The translations under genes and the position numbers were made by a program. This document shows positions 45,300-57,295 of a stretch of DNA of 64,000 nucleotides, one piece after another. The DNA comes from Peromyscus leucopus (lineage: Eukaryota > Chordata > Mammalia > Rodentia > Cricetidae), in NCBI RefSeq assembly GCF_004664715.2, contig NC_051071.1, positions 29,204,161 to 29,268,160 on the forward strand, in the 5' to 3' direction. Position 1 is the stretch's first letter; each line of letters opens with the position of its first letter. The notes beneath the pieces are model-generated. The model worked only from the letters and a program-made list of their open reading frames with translations. It did no database searches and was not told the origin of the DNA.

Positions 45300-45890
45300 A
45301 TGTGTAGTTCAACTTGAAATCAGGGAGGGTGATATGTCTGAAAGTTCTTTTTATTGTACAGGATTGCTTCAGCTATCCTGGGTTTTTTGTTTTTCCATAT
45401 GAAGTTGAGTATTATTCTTTCCAGGTCTGTGAAGAATTGTGTTGGTATTTTGCTGGGGATTGCACTGAATCGGTAGATTGCTTTTGGTTAAGATTGCCAT
45501 TTTAACTATGTTAATCCTATCTATTCATGAGAAACCTTTCCATTTTCTAATATCTTCTTCAATTTCCTTCTTCAGAGACTTAAAGTTCTCATCACACATG
45601 TCTTTCACTTGCTTAGTTAGAGTTCCCAAGGTATTTTATATTATTTGTGGCTATTATAAAGGGTGATGTGTCTCTGATTCTTTTTCTGTCTGTTTATCAT
45701 ATGTATAGAATAGAGTTACTGATTTTTTTTTTTTAGTTAATCTTGTATCCTGCCACAATCCCAAAGGTGTTTATCAGCTGTAGGAGTTCCCTGGTAGAAT
45801 TTTGGGGGTCACTTATGTATACTATTATATTGTCTGCAAGTAGCAAAAGTTTGAGTTATTCCAAGTTGTATCCCCTTGATCTCCTCATAG
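45300..45890 (-). mobile_element. Inverted 5' segment of a second L1
   Basis: The plus strand reads the complement of ORF2 reverse-transcriptase sequence (AACTTGAAATCAGGGAGGGTG, 'TTTTTGTTTTTCCATATGAAG', 'TTTGGGGGTCACTTATGTATAC', 'CTTGATCTCCTCAT'). It parallels about 28590-29175 of the intact L1. It joins directly to plus-strand 3'UTR sequence at about 45891. Frames are broken repeatedly. Confidence 0.82.
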
Positions 45891-46437
45891 AATCTTCTTC
45901 CAGTAAATGATGGAAGCAGATGCAGAGATCCACAGCCAAGCAGCAGGCCAAGTTCCAAGAGTCCAATCAAAGAGAGAGAAGAAGTTTTCTATGAGCAAGG
46001 GGCATCAAGATAATGATGGGAAAATCTACAGAGACAACCAAACCAAACTAGTGGGAACTCATGAACTTTAGACCAATAGCTGTGGAGCTTCCATGGGACT
46101 GGACTAGGCACTCTGTATAAGCCCGACAGTTGTGAGGCTTTATCTGCTTAAGGGTCCCCCTTGCAGTAGAATCAGGATCCATGCCTGGTGCATGAGCTGG
46201 CTTTTTGGAACCCACTACCTATGGTAGGACACCTTGTACATCCTTCATACAGCGGGAGGAGACCTCCCGCTGCCTTGCCTTGTTGGAGTAGGGAATTGGG
46301 GAATAGTTGCGGGGGTGGGGGGGTGGGGGGTGGGGTTAGCGATGTGGGAGGGATGGGAGGAGGGAGGAGAGGGAGGAATCTGTGATTGGTATGTAAAATG
46401 AATAAAAAAATCCTTAACAAAAAAAGAAGAAAAAACC
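45891..46437 (+). mobile_element. 3' segment of the second L1, with poly(A)
   Basis: 'GATGGAAGCAGATGCAGAGATCC', 'AACCAAACTAGTGGGAACTC', 'CCTGGTGCATGAGCTGGC' and 'CCCACTACCTATGG' equal the 3'UTR of the 42420-44308 L1 in the opposite orientation. A G-rich tract (46308-46370) and an A-rich end (AATGAATAAAAAAATCC, then AAAAAAAGAAGAAAAAACC) follow. With 45300-45890 it forms a plus-strand L1 whose 5' part is inverted. About 1.5 kb of ORF2 and 3'UTR between the two parts is missing. Confidence 0.82.
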
Positions 46438-46737
46438 ATGATGATCATCAATGATCATTACAAATTCATACATGACTGAATTCCTTGAGACAAATGAAGT
46501 CACAGAAGGCAGGATATCAAAATAAGCAATTGGGAGCAGCAGGGAGGCAGAGGAGATTCCAGGGTGCAGGCTAGGAAGCTGCTGGTAGGCTGGAGGGAAG
46601 GCCAAAGAAAGGATAAGGCAATGGAAGTAAACTCATCTGTGGGAACAATGAACTGGAAGCCTATGCTCTTGAGAATGTGAGTCCCTGGGAAAGACATTTT
46701 TAGTACCTCTGCTCTCACTGCATATGTTAAAAATTGG

Positions 46738-46918
46738 ACCTGCCTCCACTGAATCTACAAGACTGAGCTGAATCCCCAGGGGAGTCCTTTCCCTGGAGGA
46801 GGTGGGAATGGGGAGTGGGGTGGGGGGAGGGTGTGAAGGAGTGGGGGGTGGGAGGAGGGAGGACAGGGGAATCGTGGCTGATATGTAAAATTAAATTGAA
46901 TTATAAAATTAAAAAAAA
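46738..46918 (+). mobile_element. Truncated L1 3' end, same family as the full-length L1
   Basis: 'CTGAATCTACAAGACTGAGC', 'CCTGGAGGAGGTGGGAATGGGG', 'GGGGAATCGTGGCTGATATG' and an A-rich tail match the 3'UTR end of the element at 26492-27393 more closely than the neighbouring older L1s do. Severely 5'-truncated. Confidence 0.72.
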
Positions 46919-47489
46919 TTCCAAGAATCTAAGAAACTTACCTACAGAAGAGACATTTTCTGACCTCTCAAAACCAGTGTAAGTTAGCTATCTTCTACCA
47001 TTTAGTGTTGTAACTTACTGTACAGAGATAGTCATGGATAAAATTAAAAATGCTTTTTTTTGCATTTACATTGAATAAAGATGGAAGTTAACTATGGAGA
47101 CATTATTGAACAATCCTATTATTAGCCAAATATCTGCTTATAACATTAGCAAAGCATGTATGAAACTGTTGACCTCTCAAATGAAAATGAGATATTAGCC
47201 ACAAAGTATAGCTGGCATAGGTTAAACAGGGGCTGGCATCCGACAGTGGTTGAACCATAATATTTAGATTGAACAGTGAAATCTTCCACTTCAATTCAAT
47301 TTTAGTGGAAATGTATGAGTTCATGGTCAATACCAATTAAAAATAAACACCCTACATAACTTAATCTCTTTCTCAATGGGTCAGGCATTCATTTCATTGA
47401 GTTGTTAGTGCCAGAGATTCAATTAAAGAGAGAAAAGAAAGAGCTATGCCTTGCAATAAATGCTGGTATTTGAAATAGCTTAATAAAAT
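46919..47489. other. No recognised feature
   Basis: AT-rich sequence; open frame 47103-47336 has no domain. Confidence 0.35.
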
Positions 47490-47677
47490 GAACATAATCT
47501 CAAAAGTGTTTTTCCCTTCCAATGTTCAAGCTTTAATTACTCCATTTTGTATTAAAGAACTTGTTAAAAATGTCTAATTGCCACTTCCAACTGAATGATG
47601 TCCTAGGATTACTGGGCCTTGCCTGTCTGCAAAGCACTTTGGGCTTGTATTTATAGGTCTTACAGGAACAGAGCTGC
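47490..47677. other. Non-repeat island, possible conserved noncoding element
   Basis: 'AAGCTTTAATTACTCCATTTTG', 'GTCTAATTGCCACTTCC' and 'GGGCCTTGCCTGTCTGCAAAGC' are non-repetitive and rich in homeodomain-like TAATT cores. Inferred only from composition. Confidence 0.25.
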
Positions 47678-47789
47678 AGACGATTAAGAGTAGCAATTAG
47701 TCCTGAATGCCTAGATGTCAGGGCAGAAGGAGTCTGGGGGAGGGACAGAGTTTCAGAACTGGAACTGGTCCTTTGATTGCCATTGTAAA
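47678..47789 (+). repeat. Diverged local duplication, copy 1
   Basis: GACGATTAAGAGTAGCAATT, 'AGTCCTGAATGCC', 'GTCAGGGCAGAAGGAGTC' and 'TTGATTGCCATTGTAAA' recur in altered form, in the same order, at 48261-48379. Confidence 0.7.
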
Positions 47790-48147
47790 GTGCAAGATGT
47801 CAGGTCAGTACCTCATAAATAGGTCTTTTTATTTTCCATAAGTTCAATTTAATTCACTAAAAGAGATGGAAATAATTCTGTCAGGCATCTCAGGGAGAAG
47901 GGAAATGATAGGATTTTTTATTATTGTTATTTTTCATGTTTATGTTTTTATTTATAACAAGGTAGGACACATTAGATTTAAAGGGTTTTTAAAACTCACC
48001 CGTGATTTCAGGATCCTGCTATATCAATGTCATTGTGCTATCGTATAATGGAAGTTCATGGTAAGTGTCAGTAACTTGGACCTTTTTAAATCTAAAGGAG
48101 CTAAATTCTCATTTAAGTAATGGTGACAAAATTTAAAACCTGTTTAA

Positions 48148-48258
48148 GATCCGATGAGATAGCTCAATAGGAGTACATGCTTCCAAGGCTGATCATGAGT
48201 TGCATCACTGGGACCAATATGGTGGATAGAGAGAACCGAGTCTTCTAGGGAACTACTA
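48148..48258 (+). mobile_element. B2-type (B3-like) SINE head fragment
   Basis: GATGAGATAGCTCAATAGGAG (A-box region), 'CATGAGTTGCATCACTGGGACC' (B-box region) and 'ATATGGTGGATAGAGAGAACCGAG' parallel the tRNA-derived SINE head and body. It sits between the two copies of the local duplication. Confidence 0.6.
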
Positions 48259-48260
48259 TA

Positions 48261-48379
48261 GATGATCAAGAATAGCAATTAATCCTGGACCTCAATGTTA
48301 GAGCAGAAAGAGTTATGCTTTGGGGGTAGGGTATCACAGTTGCAGAGCTGGGGCTAATAGCTAGATTGCCACTGTAAAT
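48261..48379 (+). repeat. Diverged local duplication, copy 2
   Basis: GATGATCAAGAATAGCAATT, 'AATCCTGGAC', 'GTTAGAGCAGAAAGAGTT' and 'TAGATTGCCACTGTAAA' align with 47678-47789 with several substitutions and small gaps, clearly older than the 107-bp pair at 9.6/11.9 kb. Confidence 0.7.
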
Positions 48380-48639
48380 AATTTCTTTTTAAATTCTAAG
48401 TTAAATCTGCAAAAGGAAAACACCAATTGGCATACCAACACAGATGGGGGAAATCCTGCATGCTCCCACACTTAGATGAAGAGCTACATGGACTTGGTGG
48501 CTGCAGAGAGAGTGAGTATCAGTTTTCTCCAGGGATGTGTCCTTGATGTTTTTAAATACCAAGAAGTCAATTCTTAAATATATATACACACAGAAAACAC
48601 TAAAGGGCTGCATCAAAGTATATACATATATGAATATAT

Positions 48640-48796
48640 ATATATATTAAATAAGAAATGGTCAATAGTTTGAGAGGGAGAAGGAGGCATGGGGGTAGCT
48701 GGAGGTGAAGAAAGAGGTGAAAAAATTAGTTACATACACTACTCAGGCTTAAAGTATATAACTTTAGAAAAATAAATGAATAAATTGAAAATTTCC
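48640..48796 (+). mobile_element. Probable old L1 3' terminus
   Basis: A purine block (GAGAGGGAGAAGGAGGCATG, 'GGAGGTGAAGAAAGAGGTG') followed by AT-rich sequence and an A-rich end (AAAAATAAATGAATAAATTG). The texture fits an Lx-type L1 ending, but the similarity is weak. Confidence 0.4.
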
Positions 48797-49734
48797 AGTT
48801 GAGAACAAAAAGTGAAGCTTTGAACTGCTTTTTTACCTTTTGTTTCCTAATGAGGGCTCTACAGCATAGACTGAAGCAATCATCAACTCCAAGTCAGTGT
48901 CAAGGCAAGATTGACTGAATGATTATGGCTCCTACATTTAGGTCCAGTAAGATGCTCCATTTGGATTCTAGGGAATCCCATTCCCCATGGATGTGATGAG
49001 TCTATTCATGACAAAGATGGAAGCAGGTACAGAAAGAAGCCAGGCCTCTTCATTGATTGTTGTGGAAATAAAAGCCTCCAATTTCATAAATTACTGAACA
49101 ATCACTAACCTGGCTAACCAACTGCCTGACTAGCAGGTACATGCTCTTGAATCCAAAACAAGAAGCCAAGGTTACTGCAGAGCTCACACTGTGAGCAAAC
49201 TTGAAAGAGGAAACTGTAGGTTTAAAAGCAGCCCACTGTGGGAAACAGACTATACTCCATGCTCAGATGTAAGTAGCACTTGTTTCATCTTCTGAGAGCA
49301 TGTGAAGAGAATGTATGTGGCCAGCTCTGAGCAGTCACTGAATCCTCTTCATGTTATAGCTGTTTCCTACCTTAGAGGCAAACTCCACAGGGTATGATAT
49401 ACTGCAGCATCTGCAATGACTGCGGCTTAGTCTGGAATGGCACTGCTTGCTATTTTCTTAATAAAAATTGATCAATTTATTAATCTGATGCATGTAAGAA
49501 TGTCACATTATAGATTACCAGGAAGATTTTAAAAGCCTGGTGCACATCTAATGTCAGGACAGGACAAGCATGGGAAATGAACTGAGATGACTTTTGTTTC
49601 TCAAAACTTCTGTTCAGCATGTTTGGATATGGGTACAATGTCTAGTTTTTCTCATGCTAGGTTTTCTAATTCATTATTATGAAGAAGTAACAGCTCTATG
49701 GAGGCAGCTTTATGTTGTCTTACATTCATCTCTT
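48797..49734. other. No recognised feature
   Basis: Mixed sequence without named repeat or exon. Confidence 0.35.
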
Positions 49735-49895
49735 ATATTGTGTGACCTTTTATCTCCTCTCATTTTTCTTATGTTTCAGATTTTCACTCTGTAAAATACA
49801 GAGTGATCAAATGTAATCTAAAAGGTAATTATGAAGATCAAATATATAAATGTGTTTTGAATACCTCAGACAACATGCATTGAGTGCTTCATAAA
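49735..49895 (+). mobile_element. MIR SINE, ancient
   Basis: 'TGTGTGACCTTTTATCTCC', 'ACTCTGTAAAATACAGAGTG', 'GTAATTATGAAGATCAAAT' and 'GAGTGCTTCATAAA' follow the MIR core and 3' part (…CTGTAAAATGGGGATAAT…TGAGGATTAAAT…). MIRs predate the mammalian radiation, so this marks old, un-deleted DNA. Confidence 0.55.
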
Positions 49896-49963
49896 ATCAC
49901 TAGACAAACAATAATTCTGAATTTTATTTATACCGCTACTTATATTTGATTTATTAAAAAAAA

Positions 49964-50096
<133 letters not shown>

Positions 50097-50611
50097 TCAA
50101 AATCCTGTGCCTCTTTACCAGGGTACTTTTTTGGTATTATTGTCTTGGTGTATCCTGGGTTGGATAAAATGCTGTTAAGTCAGTAAGTATATATCCTCTT
50201 CTTCAATATTTTTATTTGTCATGACTAATGCCTAGCATGAGAATTTGCAGTAGCCATTTGCTGATGAATTAATGAAAAGCACTGGGAACATTAGAGGTGG
50301 TAGTGGCTACTGAAAGATATTTATTTAACACAAAGGTCTTTGTAATACAGTTTGTATTATCACCTAAGAACTACGTCCATACTTGGTGTTTTTTAGAGTT
50401 ACAAGGTACTTTTTTTTTCTTTACCATTCAGGTGTGACAGTAGTGATAAGTGTACTCCCTGATATTTAAAAGAAGTTTTATGGAAAAGAAAATAAGCTCT
50501 TCAACAGCATAAAATAAAATATATATGGTTTTCTCTTCAAGATATTAAGCCTATCTAAAACAAATACAAAAGACAGTGACACAGATAAAGAGGATTTACC
50601 TGGTAATTTAA

Positions 50612-50830
50612 TTGTTTATTCATTTATTCATGTATTCTGCAGACATCCCTGGGCTTGTGCCATTCACCAGGCCCTAGGCTATGCACTCTAGCTGTAAAAG
50701 ACAAAGAGACAATCTTCAAAACCCTAAAGATTTCATAATATAATGCAGTGGTAAATTTAACTGCTTACATTGGATGATAAGTGGAGCTATAGAGATGGAA
50801 AATAAAATAAAATATATTTCAGTCTTTCAA
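50612..50830 (+). repeat. Possible mammal-wide old repeat
   Basis: 'TTATTCATTTATTCATGTATTC', 'GTGCCATTCACCAGGCCCTAGGC' and 'GATAAGTGGAGCTATAGAGATGG' follow the order of an old mammalian repeat (ATTCATTCAACAAATATT…GTGCCAGGCACTGTTCTAGGC…GATAAGTGCTATGGAGA). The exact family is not certain. Confidence 0.42.
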
Positions 50831-51040
50831 GGGGAACCCAGTAAAAGGTCATGAAGGAAGAATAAGCATGCATACTATATGTCCAGACTGACTGAAAAAC
50901 TTCAGCCAAAAGCAAAAACATGTGCATTGATCACATAGGAAGTGTGATGACCTGTGCACTATTCTGGATGACAAAGGCATAAATACAGAGATCAAGGTGT
51001 GTCAAATAAATGATGTATAGAAACTACTGGAAATATTTGA

Positions 51041-51042
<2 letters not shown>

Positions 51043-51091
<49 letters not shown>
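51043..51091 (+). repeat. (GT)n microsatellite
   Basis: About 24 uninterrupted GT units, next to a probable B4. Confidence 0.97.
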
Positions 51092-51092
<1 letters not shown>

Positions 51093-51365
51093 AGGGTACA
51101 CCTGCCTGTGTGTGCTCTTGAAAGCTAGTAAAGGGTATTATGTCAGTCTCCACTATTTTCTCTTCAGCTAGGATTTCTCACTGAACCTAGAACTAGGTTA
51201 GTGGATAGGAAATCCCAGTGGTTCTCCTATCTCCCATATTCCATCATTTTATACTGAGGTCACAAACTCAAGTACCTACCCAGCTTTTTATGTCAGTTCT
51301 GGATATTTTAACTCAGCTAATCTTACACAAAATGTACTGTCACCTGGTGAACCATATCACCAGAC
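51092..51365 (-). mobile_element. Probable B4-type SINE, decayed
   Basis: 'GATTTCTCACTGAACCTAGAACTAGG', 'CCCAGTGGTTCTCCTATCTCCC' and 'CCCAGCTTTTTATGTCAG', followed by 'TTAACTCAGCTAATC', parallel a reverse-complemented B4, which often carries a (TG)n tail like the one at its left. Confidence 0.45.
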
Positions 51366-52635
51366 TGCCAAAGTGTTGTTGTTCTTTTTTTTTTTTTTTC
51401 ACAGAAATCAGTGTTGCTATCAGAAGAGTAGGGATTATGTAAAAAAAAAAAAAAGGAACGATGAACCATTTTTATTTTAATAATTGTGGGCAGTTGATGG
51501 TAGTCATAGGACTAGAAAGAAATGCATTGGTAGAGATTAATTCTTGCAGAAGATAGAAATCAGCAATACAGATGAGGAAAGATGATGTAAGATCTGGTTC
51601 CTGGTTGAATAGAGGAAGAAAGACTTTTCAAGAGAGTTTTGTTGTGACTGAGACCATTTCCCCCTAGCTGACTCACTGTTGACATAGATTGTTTTTGTCC
51701 CCTTGTTTAGTTAGCTTATTCTCCTTTAAGTTTCTTGACTTTGGTAAGCTTTTCTTTATCTGTGCACAGAGATAGGCTCCATTAACCTCCTTATGTGGAA
51801 GACAAGGAAATAGGATATTATTCTGGCAAACAGCTTGAATTTTGTACTGTAAATCCCTAGAAAATATTAAGCAAACAAAATTCTACCAGCATAGAATTGT
51901 GGTAGAATCTGTAGATATACAGGTGAGATTCAAGCTACAGTCTGAATGCAGTATTTGCATATGGCTACATGATCATGCTACATGATCCTTAGTTTTACTC
52001 ACATTTCCTAGGTCTATGATTCATACCAACTTTTTAATTCTGAGTCAGTACACAGTAATATATCTTCATTCATTCAGGATTAGCCTATCCCAAGGGAATC
52101 TAACTTGAAAAACATGGGGCAATGCTAAAATCTGCCCAATGTCCAGTAATCACTTGTGTAAAATTTCTTACTTGAGATGGGTACCTCAATTTTGAAGTTT
52201 CCAAATAGATATTTTATATAAACTGTATAATTATGAATGCTCATTTACATGTGACTATTTAAATATGAATGTGTCTGAATGGTCCTGTATGTTAGGATTT
52301 AGGGATGCAGAAGCATAAACTGTTACACAGCAATAGGTCACAGGCAATAGTAAAGATGATAAATAGTTGATAACTAAATAGCATGACTTTCAGTTTGTCA
52401 CCAATAATAAGAGATCAAAATACAGCAAGCATACAGTAGACTTTAGGAGATATCTAGAGGAGACAATAGGGCATGTTACATAATATGTAATAAGACTGAG
52501 GCCCTCAGAGACGTGACATTCTATCAGAAGATGTAAGCAGGAAAGTTGATGCAACCCTATCAAAGAAGAGAAATGGATGTTAACAAAGTAAGACAATTGA
52601 TTCACACTGGAGTTAATATCTCTGAAGTCAATAAC

Positions 52636-52639
<4 letters not shown>
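51366..52639. other. No recognised feature
   Basis: AT-rich with a T-run at about 51386-51400 and an A-run at 51441-51454. Confidence 0.35.

Positions 52640-52691
<52 letters not shown>
52640..52691 (+). repeat. (GT)n microsatellite
   Basis: About 25 uninterrupted GT units. Confidence 0.97.
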
Positions 52692-52692
<1 letters not shown>

Positions 52693-53061
52693 ATTTGTTT
52701 TGTTGCTGCTGCTATTTTCTTGTAGGGATAGACTCTTTATGGGTGGAGAAATATGACTGACGTGTCTCTTAGAAATGCAGAGAAATTCACCTTTGTTATC
52801 TTTTTCTCCACAAACTTCTGAAAAAATATTTCAAACATATTTGTGATACTCATGGAGGCCTGAGTACAGTTGGTTGAGGGACAGCCTCACCGCTTGAAAA
52901 AGAGATGTGAGAGGACAAGTCAATGACCTTGTTTTTGAAATGTCTCCTAGCATAGAACTTACCTTAGTTGACCATACCTGCTGTGTGTAGAGACAGAAAA
53001 AGGCTAATTAAACCTGTGTATTGGCTTCAAAGGCAGAAGCCAAATGTCTGACTGTATTCAA

Positions 53062-53063
<2 letters not shown>

Positions 53064-53116
<53 letters not shown>
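53064..53116 (+). repeat. (GT)n microsatellite
   Basis: About 26 uninterrupted GT units, followed by TTTATATGTTTACATGTGCATC. Confidence 0.97.
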
Positions 53117-53117
<1 letters not shown>

Positions 53118-53599
53118 ATATGTTTACATGTGCATCATGACATACCTCTTGAGCATGTTTAGCCAGCTCAGCAGTTCCAGGCTGAAGCAGAGCACTCGAG
53201 AATGAAAATATGTGAAGGTCTTTTTCTAGATGAAACTCAGTGCTTTCTTACACCCGTTGCCTCCAAGATGTCTTTACCCACTATTCATTTCCTTGAGTGA
53301 AACATTACATTACAAACTGCACTGATATTTTCGGTTTGCTTATTTAAGCATCATAATGTCAGAAGAGTGATTAACTTGCATTGTTTAGAGATGCAAACTG
53401 AGCTCTGCAGTGTTTGGTGTTTGTTTCTCTAAACCACATAAGAAACAAAGCAAGATTTCATTTCAGACCTAACTCCAAAGTACACGTTCACATTGACATA
53501 TCCCAAAGCTTTATTTCAAAAGGAATATTGTGCCTTAGAGAAAGAACATGATTACATAGTCTTTCATGACATGCTTAAAGATAAAAGCTCTGGGTCTCC
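53117..53599. other. No recognised feature
   Basis: Mixed sequence; no repeat or exon identified. Confidence 0.35.
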
Positions 53600-53880
53600 A
53601 TTCATACACATCTATTTGCATTTTCTAAACAGGGCTTGTAATTTATATTAATTTTGCCACTAGGGGAAAATCACATTTTTTGCCTTTTGTGCCGAGCTGC
53701 CGAGTCGGCTGATTTCTTTACATTTTTGTCTCCACAGAAAGAAGCTAAGCAACTGGCATGTCATCTGTATCAATCGTCTGTTGCCAACTGCTGGAGATTG
53801 CTGACAGTGGATCAATTTTAATTTACAGCTGATCTTGAAAGACCATTTAAAGAGTGGTAATTAAGGAGCAAAATATGAGA
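53600..53880. other. Non-repeat island, strongest candidate conserved noncoding element
   Basis: Non-repetitive, with CpGs (TGCCGAGCTGCCGAGTCGGC; CAATCGTCTG) set in AT-rich stretches bearing TAAT/ATTA cores (TTATATTAATTTTG, TTTTAATTTACAGC, GTAATTAAGGAGC). This texture is typical of developmental enhancers, but conservation cannot be tested here. GCCGAGCTGCCGAGTCGGC is partly palindromic (GCCGA...TCGGC). Confidence 0.35.
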
Positions 53881-56514
53881 CTGGAACTGTAGCAAAATGT
53901 GGGTCGTTTTACACTAATGAAGTACTGGAAGCCTTTTCTCTATGAAGCTAAAATAATCTGTGAAGGTTCACCGCAGTATGGGTCATTAGTCTGGGAGAGT
54001 TAAGGAGAATCATTTAGTTCCCATGACAGAGTAGGTTATGAGTACATGAAATGCCACTCTTGATGATGCTTCCCTGACTTTTCACAGTACTCACCTCACT
54101 TGCACCCTCTTAACTATTTAAATACCCCACAGGCATCCTTATATAGGAAAGAGCCTATGTCCACCATATTTGCATGATATCATTTACACTGAAGATACTT
54201 GATTAATTGATCAATAAATACTTGATTAAATCACCAAATAATGCATGAACAACTATATGACTAAGGCACATACTACTATTTGTTCATGTAGTTAAGCCTT
54301 AACTCAATTATGACCCTTTGAAAGCAATAGAAATACAGAAAATTTTGTGTGCCCTGGATTTTATCTTCAGGTTCTATATTTCATATATTTGTCAATTCTT
54401 ATTTATTCTGAGCCTTGTGTTATCTGAGTATTCTTTCTTTATCTATGACTAAACCTTGAGCCTTACATAGTATTTCCATATTCTCAGTGTTTAAACTGCA
54501 AATAAACATGTAATCACATTTCAAAAGACAATGATTCAAATTTTTATTACCTCATAGCTATCTATGTCCCCTACACAACACCGTTCTGGCACATAGTAAT
54601 TTTTTATGACTGAATTTCTTCCCTTCTTATGACAGGTGGTAAAACCATAAAATTCTAATTCTATCTTCTTTCATCTTTTTTTCCCCATCTTTTGTATTTT
54701 TACTCTTGTGCTGACTACTCATAGACAAATGAAGCTATTGCGAAGGCAATTTTGCACAATACAATGGAAGGAAAGGATTACAAATATTCCTAAGTGTCTC
54801 ACTTCTAGATATTTTACACTACACCAAGCAGTAAACTGCATCCTTCTTGCTCATATGACAGGAAGTGTGTGCAAATGTCTGCCATAGTACCAACAACATT
54901 ACAAAACTTGATTTAAATGTTGCATTTCAGTTACTTTATCTGCCCTGTGTAAACATGCACTTGAGTAAGGAAATTTTACCTTGTCATTTTACTACTGACT
55001 AAAGGAAGCAGAAGCCCAAAGGATCTCAGTTGTGTTCCCACAAAAACATATGTACTCTTAGCGGCTTTATCTGAAGGTAGAAAGATGCATTCTTTGCAAA
55101 ATATTGTCTTTTTAAGACTGATCAAGTGAGCTGTATTTTTTTAAAAAGTTGGATGAAATGGGAGGATAGTTTGGCATGGTTTGTATGCACTACAATCATT
55201 TCTGACACCATGCACCATTTTGGTATACATTCAACTCACCCAGAAGACAATTCATGGCCCACATATTAGCACACAAGACCACTGATGTTTCATAAAAAAT
55301 CAAAAATTTCTTTTTGTTTGTGATATCCATCACTCCATCCAAAGGACTTTAGTGACATTTCTGGCTCTGAGTCCCACAATGAGATGTGTTCTCCCATTTT
55401 TCCTTGCATTAAAATAACAAATATACATTTACATCTATATGACAACAGTTAACCAGATGTGATCTCTTCTCATAGATTTGATTTGATCAGTATCAGTAGA
55501 ATTCTCACAGATAGGAACTGCTATGCTATACTCCTAATTTTAACACATTACCTCTGGTAGGTTCATACTTCTGTAAATAAATGAATGAACAGACGAATGA
55601 TCTGTAAGTCTGACACATAATGACTAATCTCTAAGAAAAGATAGTGCTAATTGCACAGTCTTCTGTGGGAGCATTTTCAATTTTCACTTGAAAAACTGTT
55701 GGGTCAATGTCAAATGATGTAATTATAGTTACATTTGATTCTTATATATATTTGCTTAATTAACTCAGTACTGTGTATTTATGTAGTTCTGTTGTGTGAC
55801 CTGCTTTGTTTACTTTCTTGTTTCTGTGACTTTACATTTACTTCATAAATGAAAAATAGAAGATACTATGGTGTGGATAAAACCTTACCATTATAAATGT
55901 TAACTGGTTGCCCCAACCATCAACCTTCTATGACTGGAAGAACAAACCAAGTGGAAAGGGACACCAAGTTATTTTCCCCCAATATGCTTTGCTGGCATCA
56001 AGAAGTTCTGAATTATTAATGATGTTTACTCAGAAGAAAAAGATAGAGGATTTCAATTCCTATAATGAGCAGAACAAAGTGCAAAGATCAAATAAAGTCA
56101 AAGAAAAAAATCCAATAAATAATAAAAGAGTTTGTGGATTAGCATTTGTTTTTGGAATATCCTGTGTTGTAAAGTCATAGATCATGTTTAAAGACATTTT
56201 GAGAATGAATAAAAATCCTCTCATTGCCTTGCATTACCTCATTTTCTTTTGTTATGGTCACACAGACCTGCTAACAATGTAAAAGTATTTCCAAGTGTTC
56301 TTTCTCTAAGGTAAACTTGACAATATTACTTCCAGAAAACCTGATCTATTCACCTGAGCAAGGTGAATAAATAAGTTTATGCTACATAAAAAAGGTCACT
56401 AGTACTTGTATTTGAAGCATGTAGAACACACAACAAAAAAATTAAAGCTATGCCTGAGGACACATTTTAAAAAGAACACTATACAATCAGATATCTAGAG
56501 AAACTATAGTCAGA
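53881..56514. other. AT-rich sequence, no gene seen
   Basis: No domain-bearing frame (the 90-codon frame at 55908-56180 is not recognisable) and no preserved repeat. Confidence 0.35.
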
Positions 56515-56540
56515 CAATAATAATCATAATAATAATAATT
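56515..56540 (+). repeat. (AAT)n short microsatellite
   Basis: Imperfect AAT/AAC triplets. Confidence 0.8.
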
Positions 56541-56924
56541 CAAATACTGTGGTAGGAATGGTAAGTGGTTGTATTGAGCAGCCTATGCAACAGAATATGG
56601 CAAATCCCTAGAAAAATGTCATCACTCTATGGATACTAAGGAGCAAAGAGTACATTAAGTCCAAGCAATAGAGAATATTATCTTGTCCTTTTATTTAAAA
56701 GGATCCTACAAAACTTGGTGGGAATCTGTGCCACTGAGCATCACAAACCATCAGTGGAGGCTGACAGAACAATTTCCTGTCTTCCTAGTCTTGAATCCAA
56801 CATTTATACCCTCAGCATTAGATGATTGTAATATGTAATTTAAAACTCTCCGTTATAAAGCACAGACTGTCTTAATTATAAAATACTGTTGATTTCTCTT
56901 ACTTTAGCAGAAATTAAGTGTCTT

Positions 56925-57295
56925 AGTCATTTTTCTATTGCTGTGAAAAGACACCATCACCAATGAGACTTGGAAGGTAAACATTTCTTGAGTCTCATGG
57001 TTCCAGAGAGTTAGAGTGCCTGATCATTTGGGGTGAAGTATGACAGCAAGCAGGATACTAGAATAGTACAGTGAAATCACATCCTGTCTGCAAGTAAGAG
57101 ATGGAGAGCGAGCTAACTGGGAGTAGGGGCTTTTGAAACCCACCCCTAGTAACACACCTCCTTCAAAAAGGCCACACACCCTCCAAAAATGCCACACCTC
57201 TTAATATTTCCTAGACAGTCTACAGACAGGGCAACAAGCACTCAAACATATGAACCTAAGGAGGCCATTCCCATTCAAGCCAACATACCAATTAT
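56925..57295. repeat. Rodent medium-reiteration repeat, family uncertain
   Basis: 'TCATTTTTCTATTGCTGTGAAAAGACACC', 'ACACACCTCCTTCAAAAAGGCC', 'TGCCACACCTCTTAATATTTCC', 'CAAGCACTCAAACATATGAACC' and 'GGAGGCCATTCCCATTCAAGCC' follow a very common rodent repeat (…TATTGCTGTGAAGAGACACC…TCCAACAAGGCCACACCTCC…CATTCAAACACATGAG…). It is internally shortened. I do not name the family. Confidence 0.6.

Noticed and set aside
43511..45666. Frames resembling reverse-transcriptase pieces
   Set aside because: They belong to old, rearranged L1 insertions with many stops. Listed as mobile elements, not genes.
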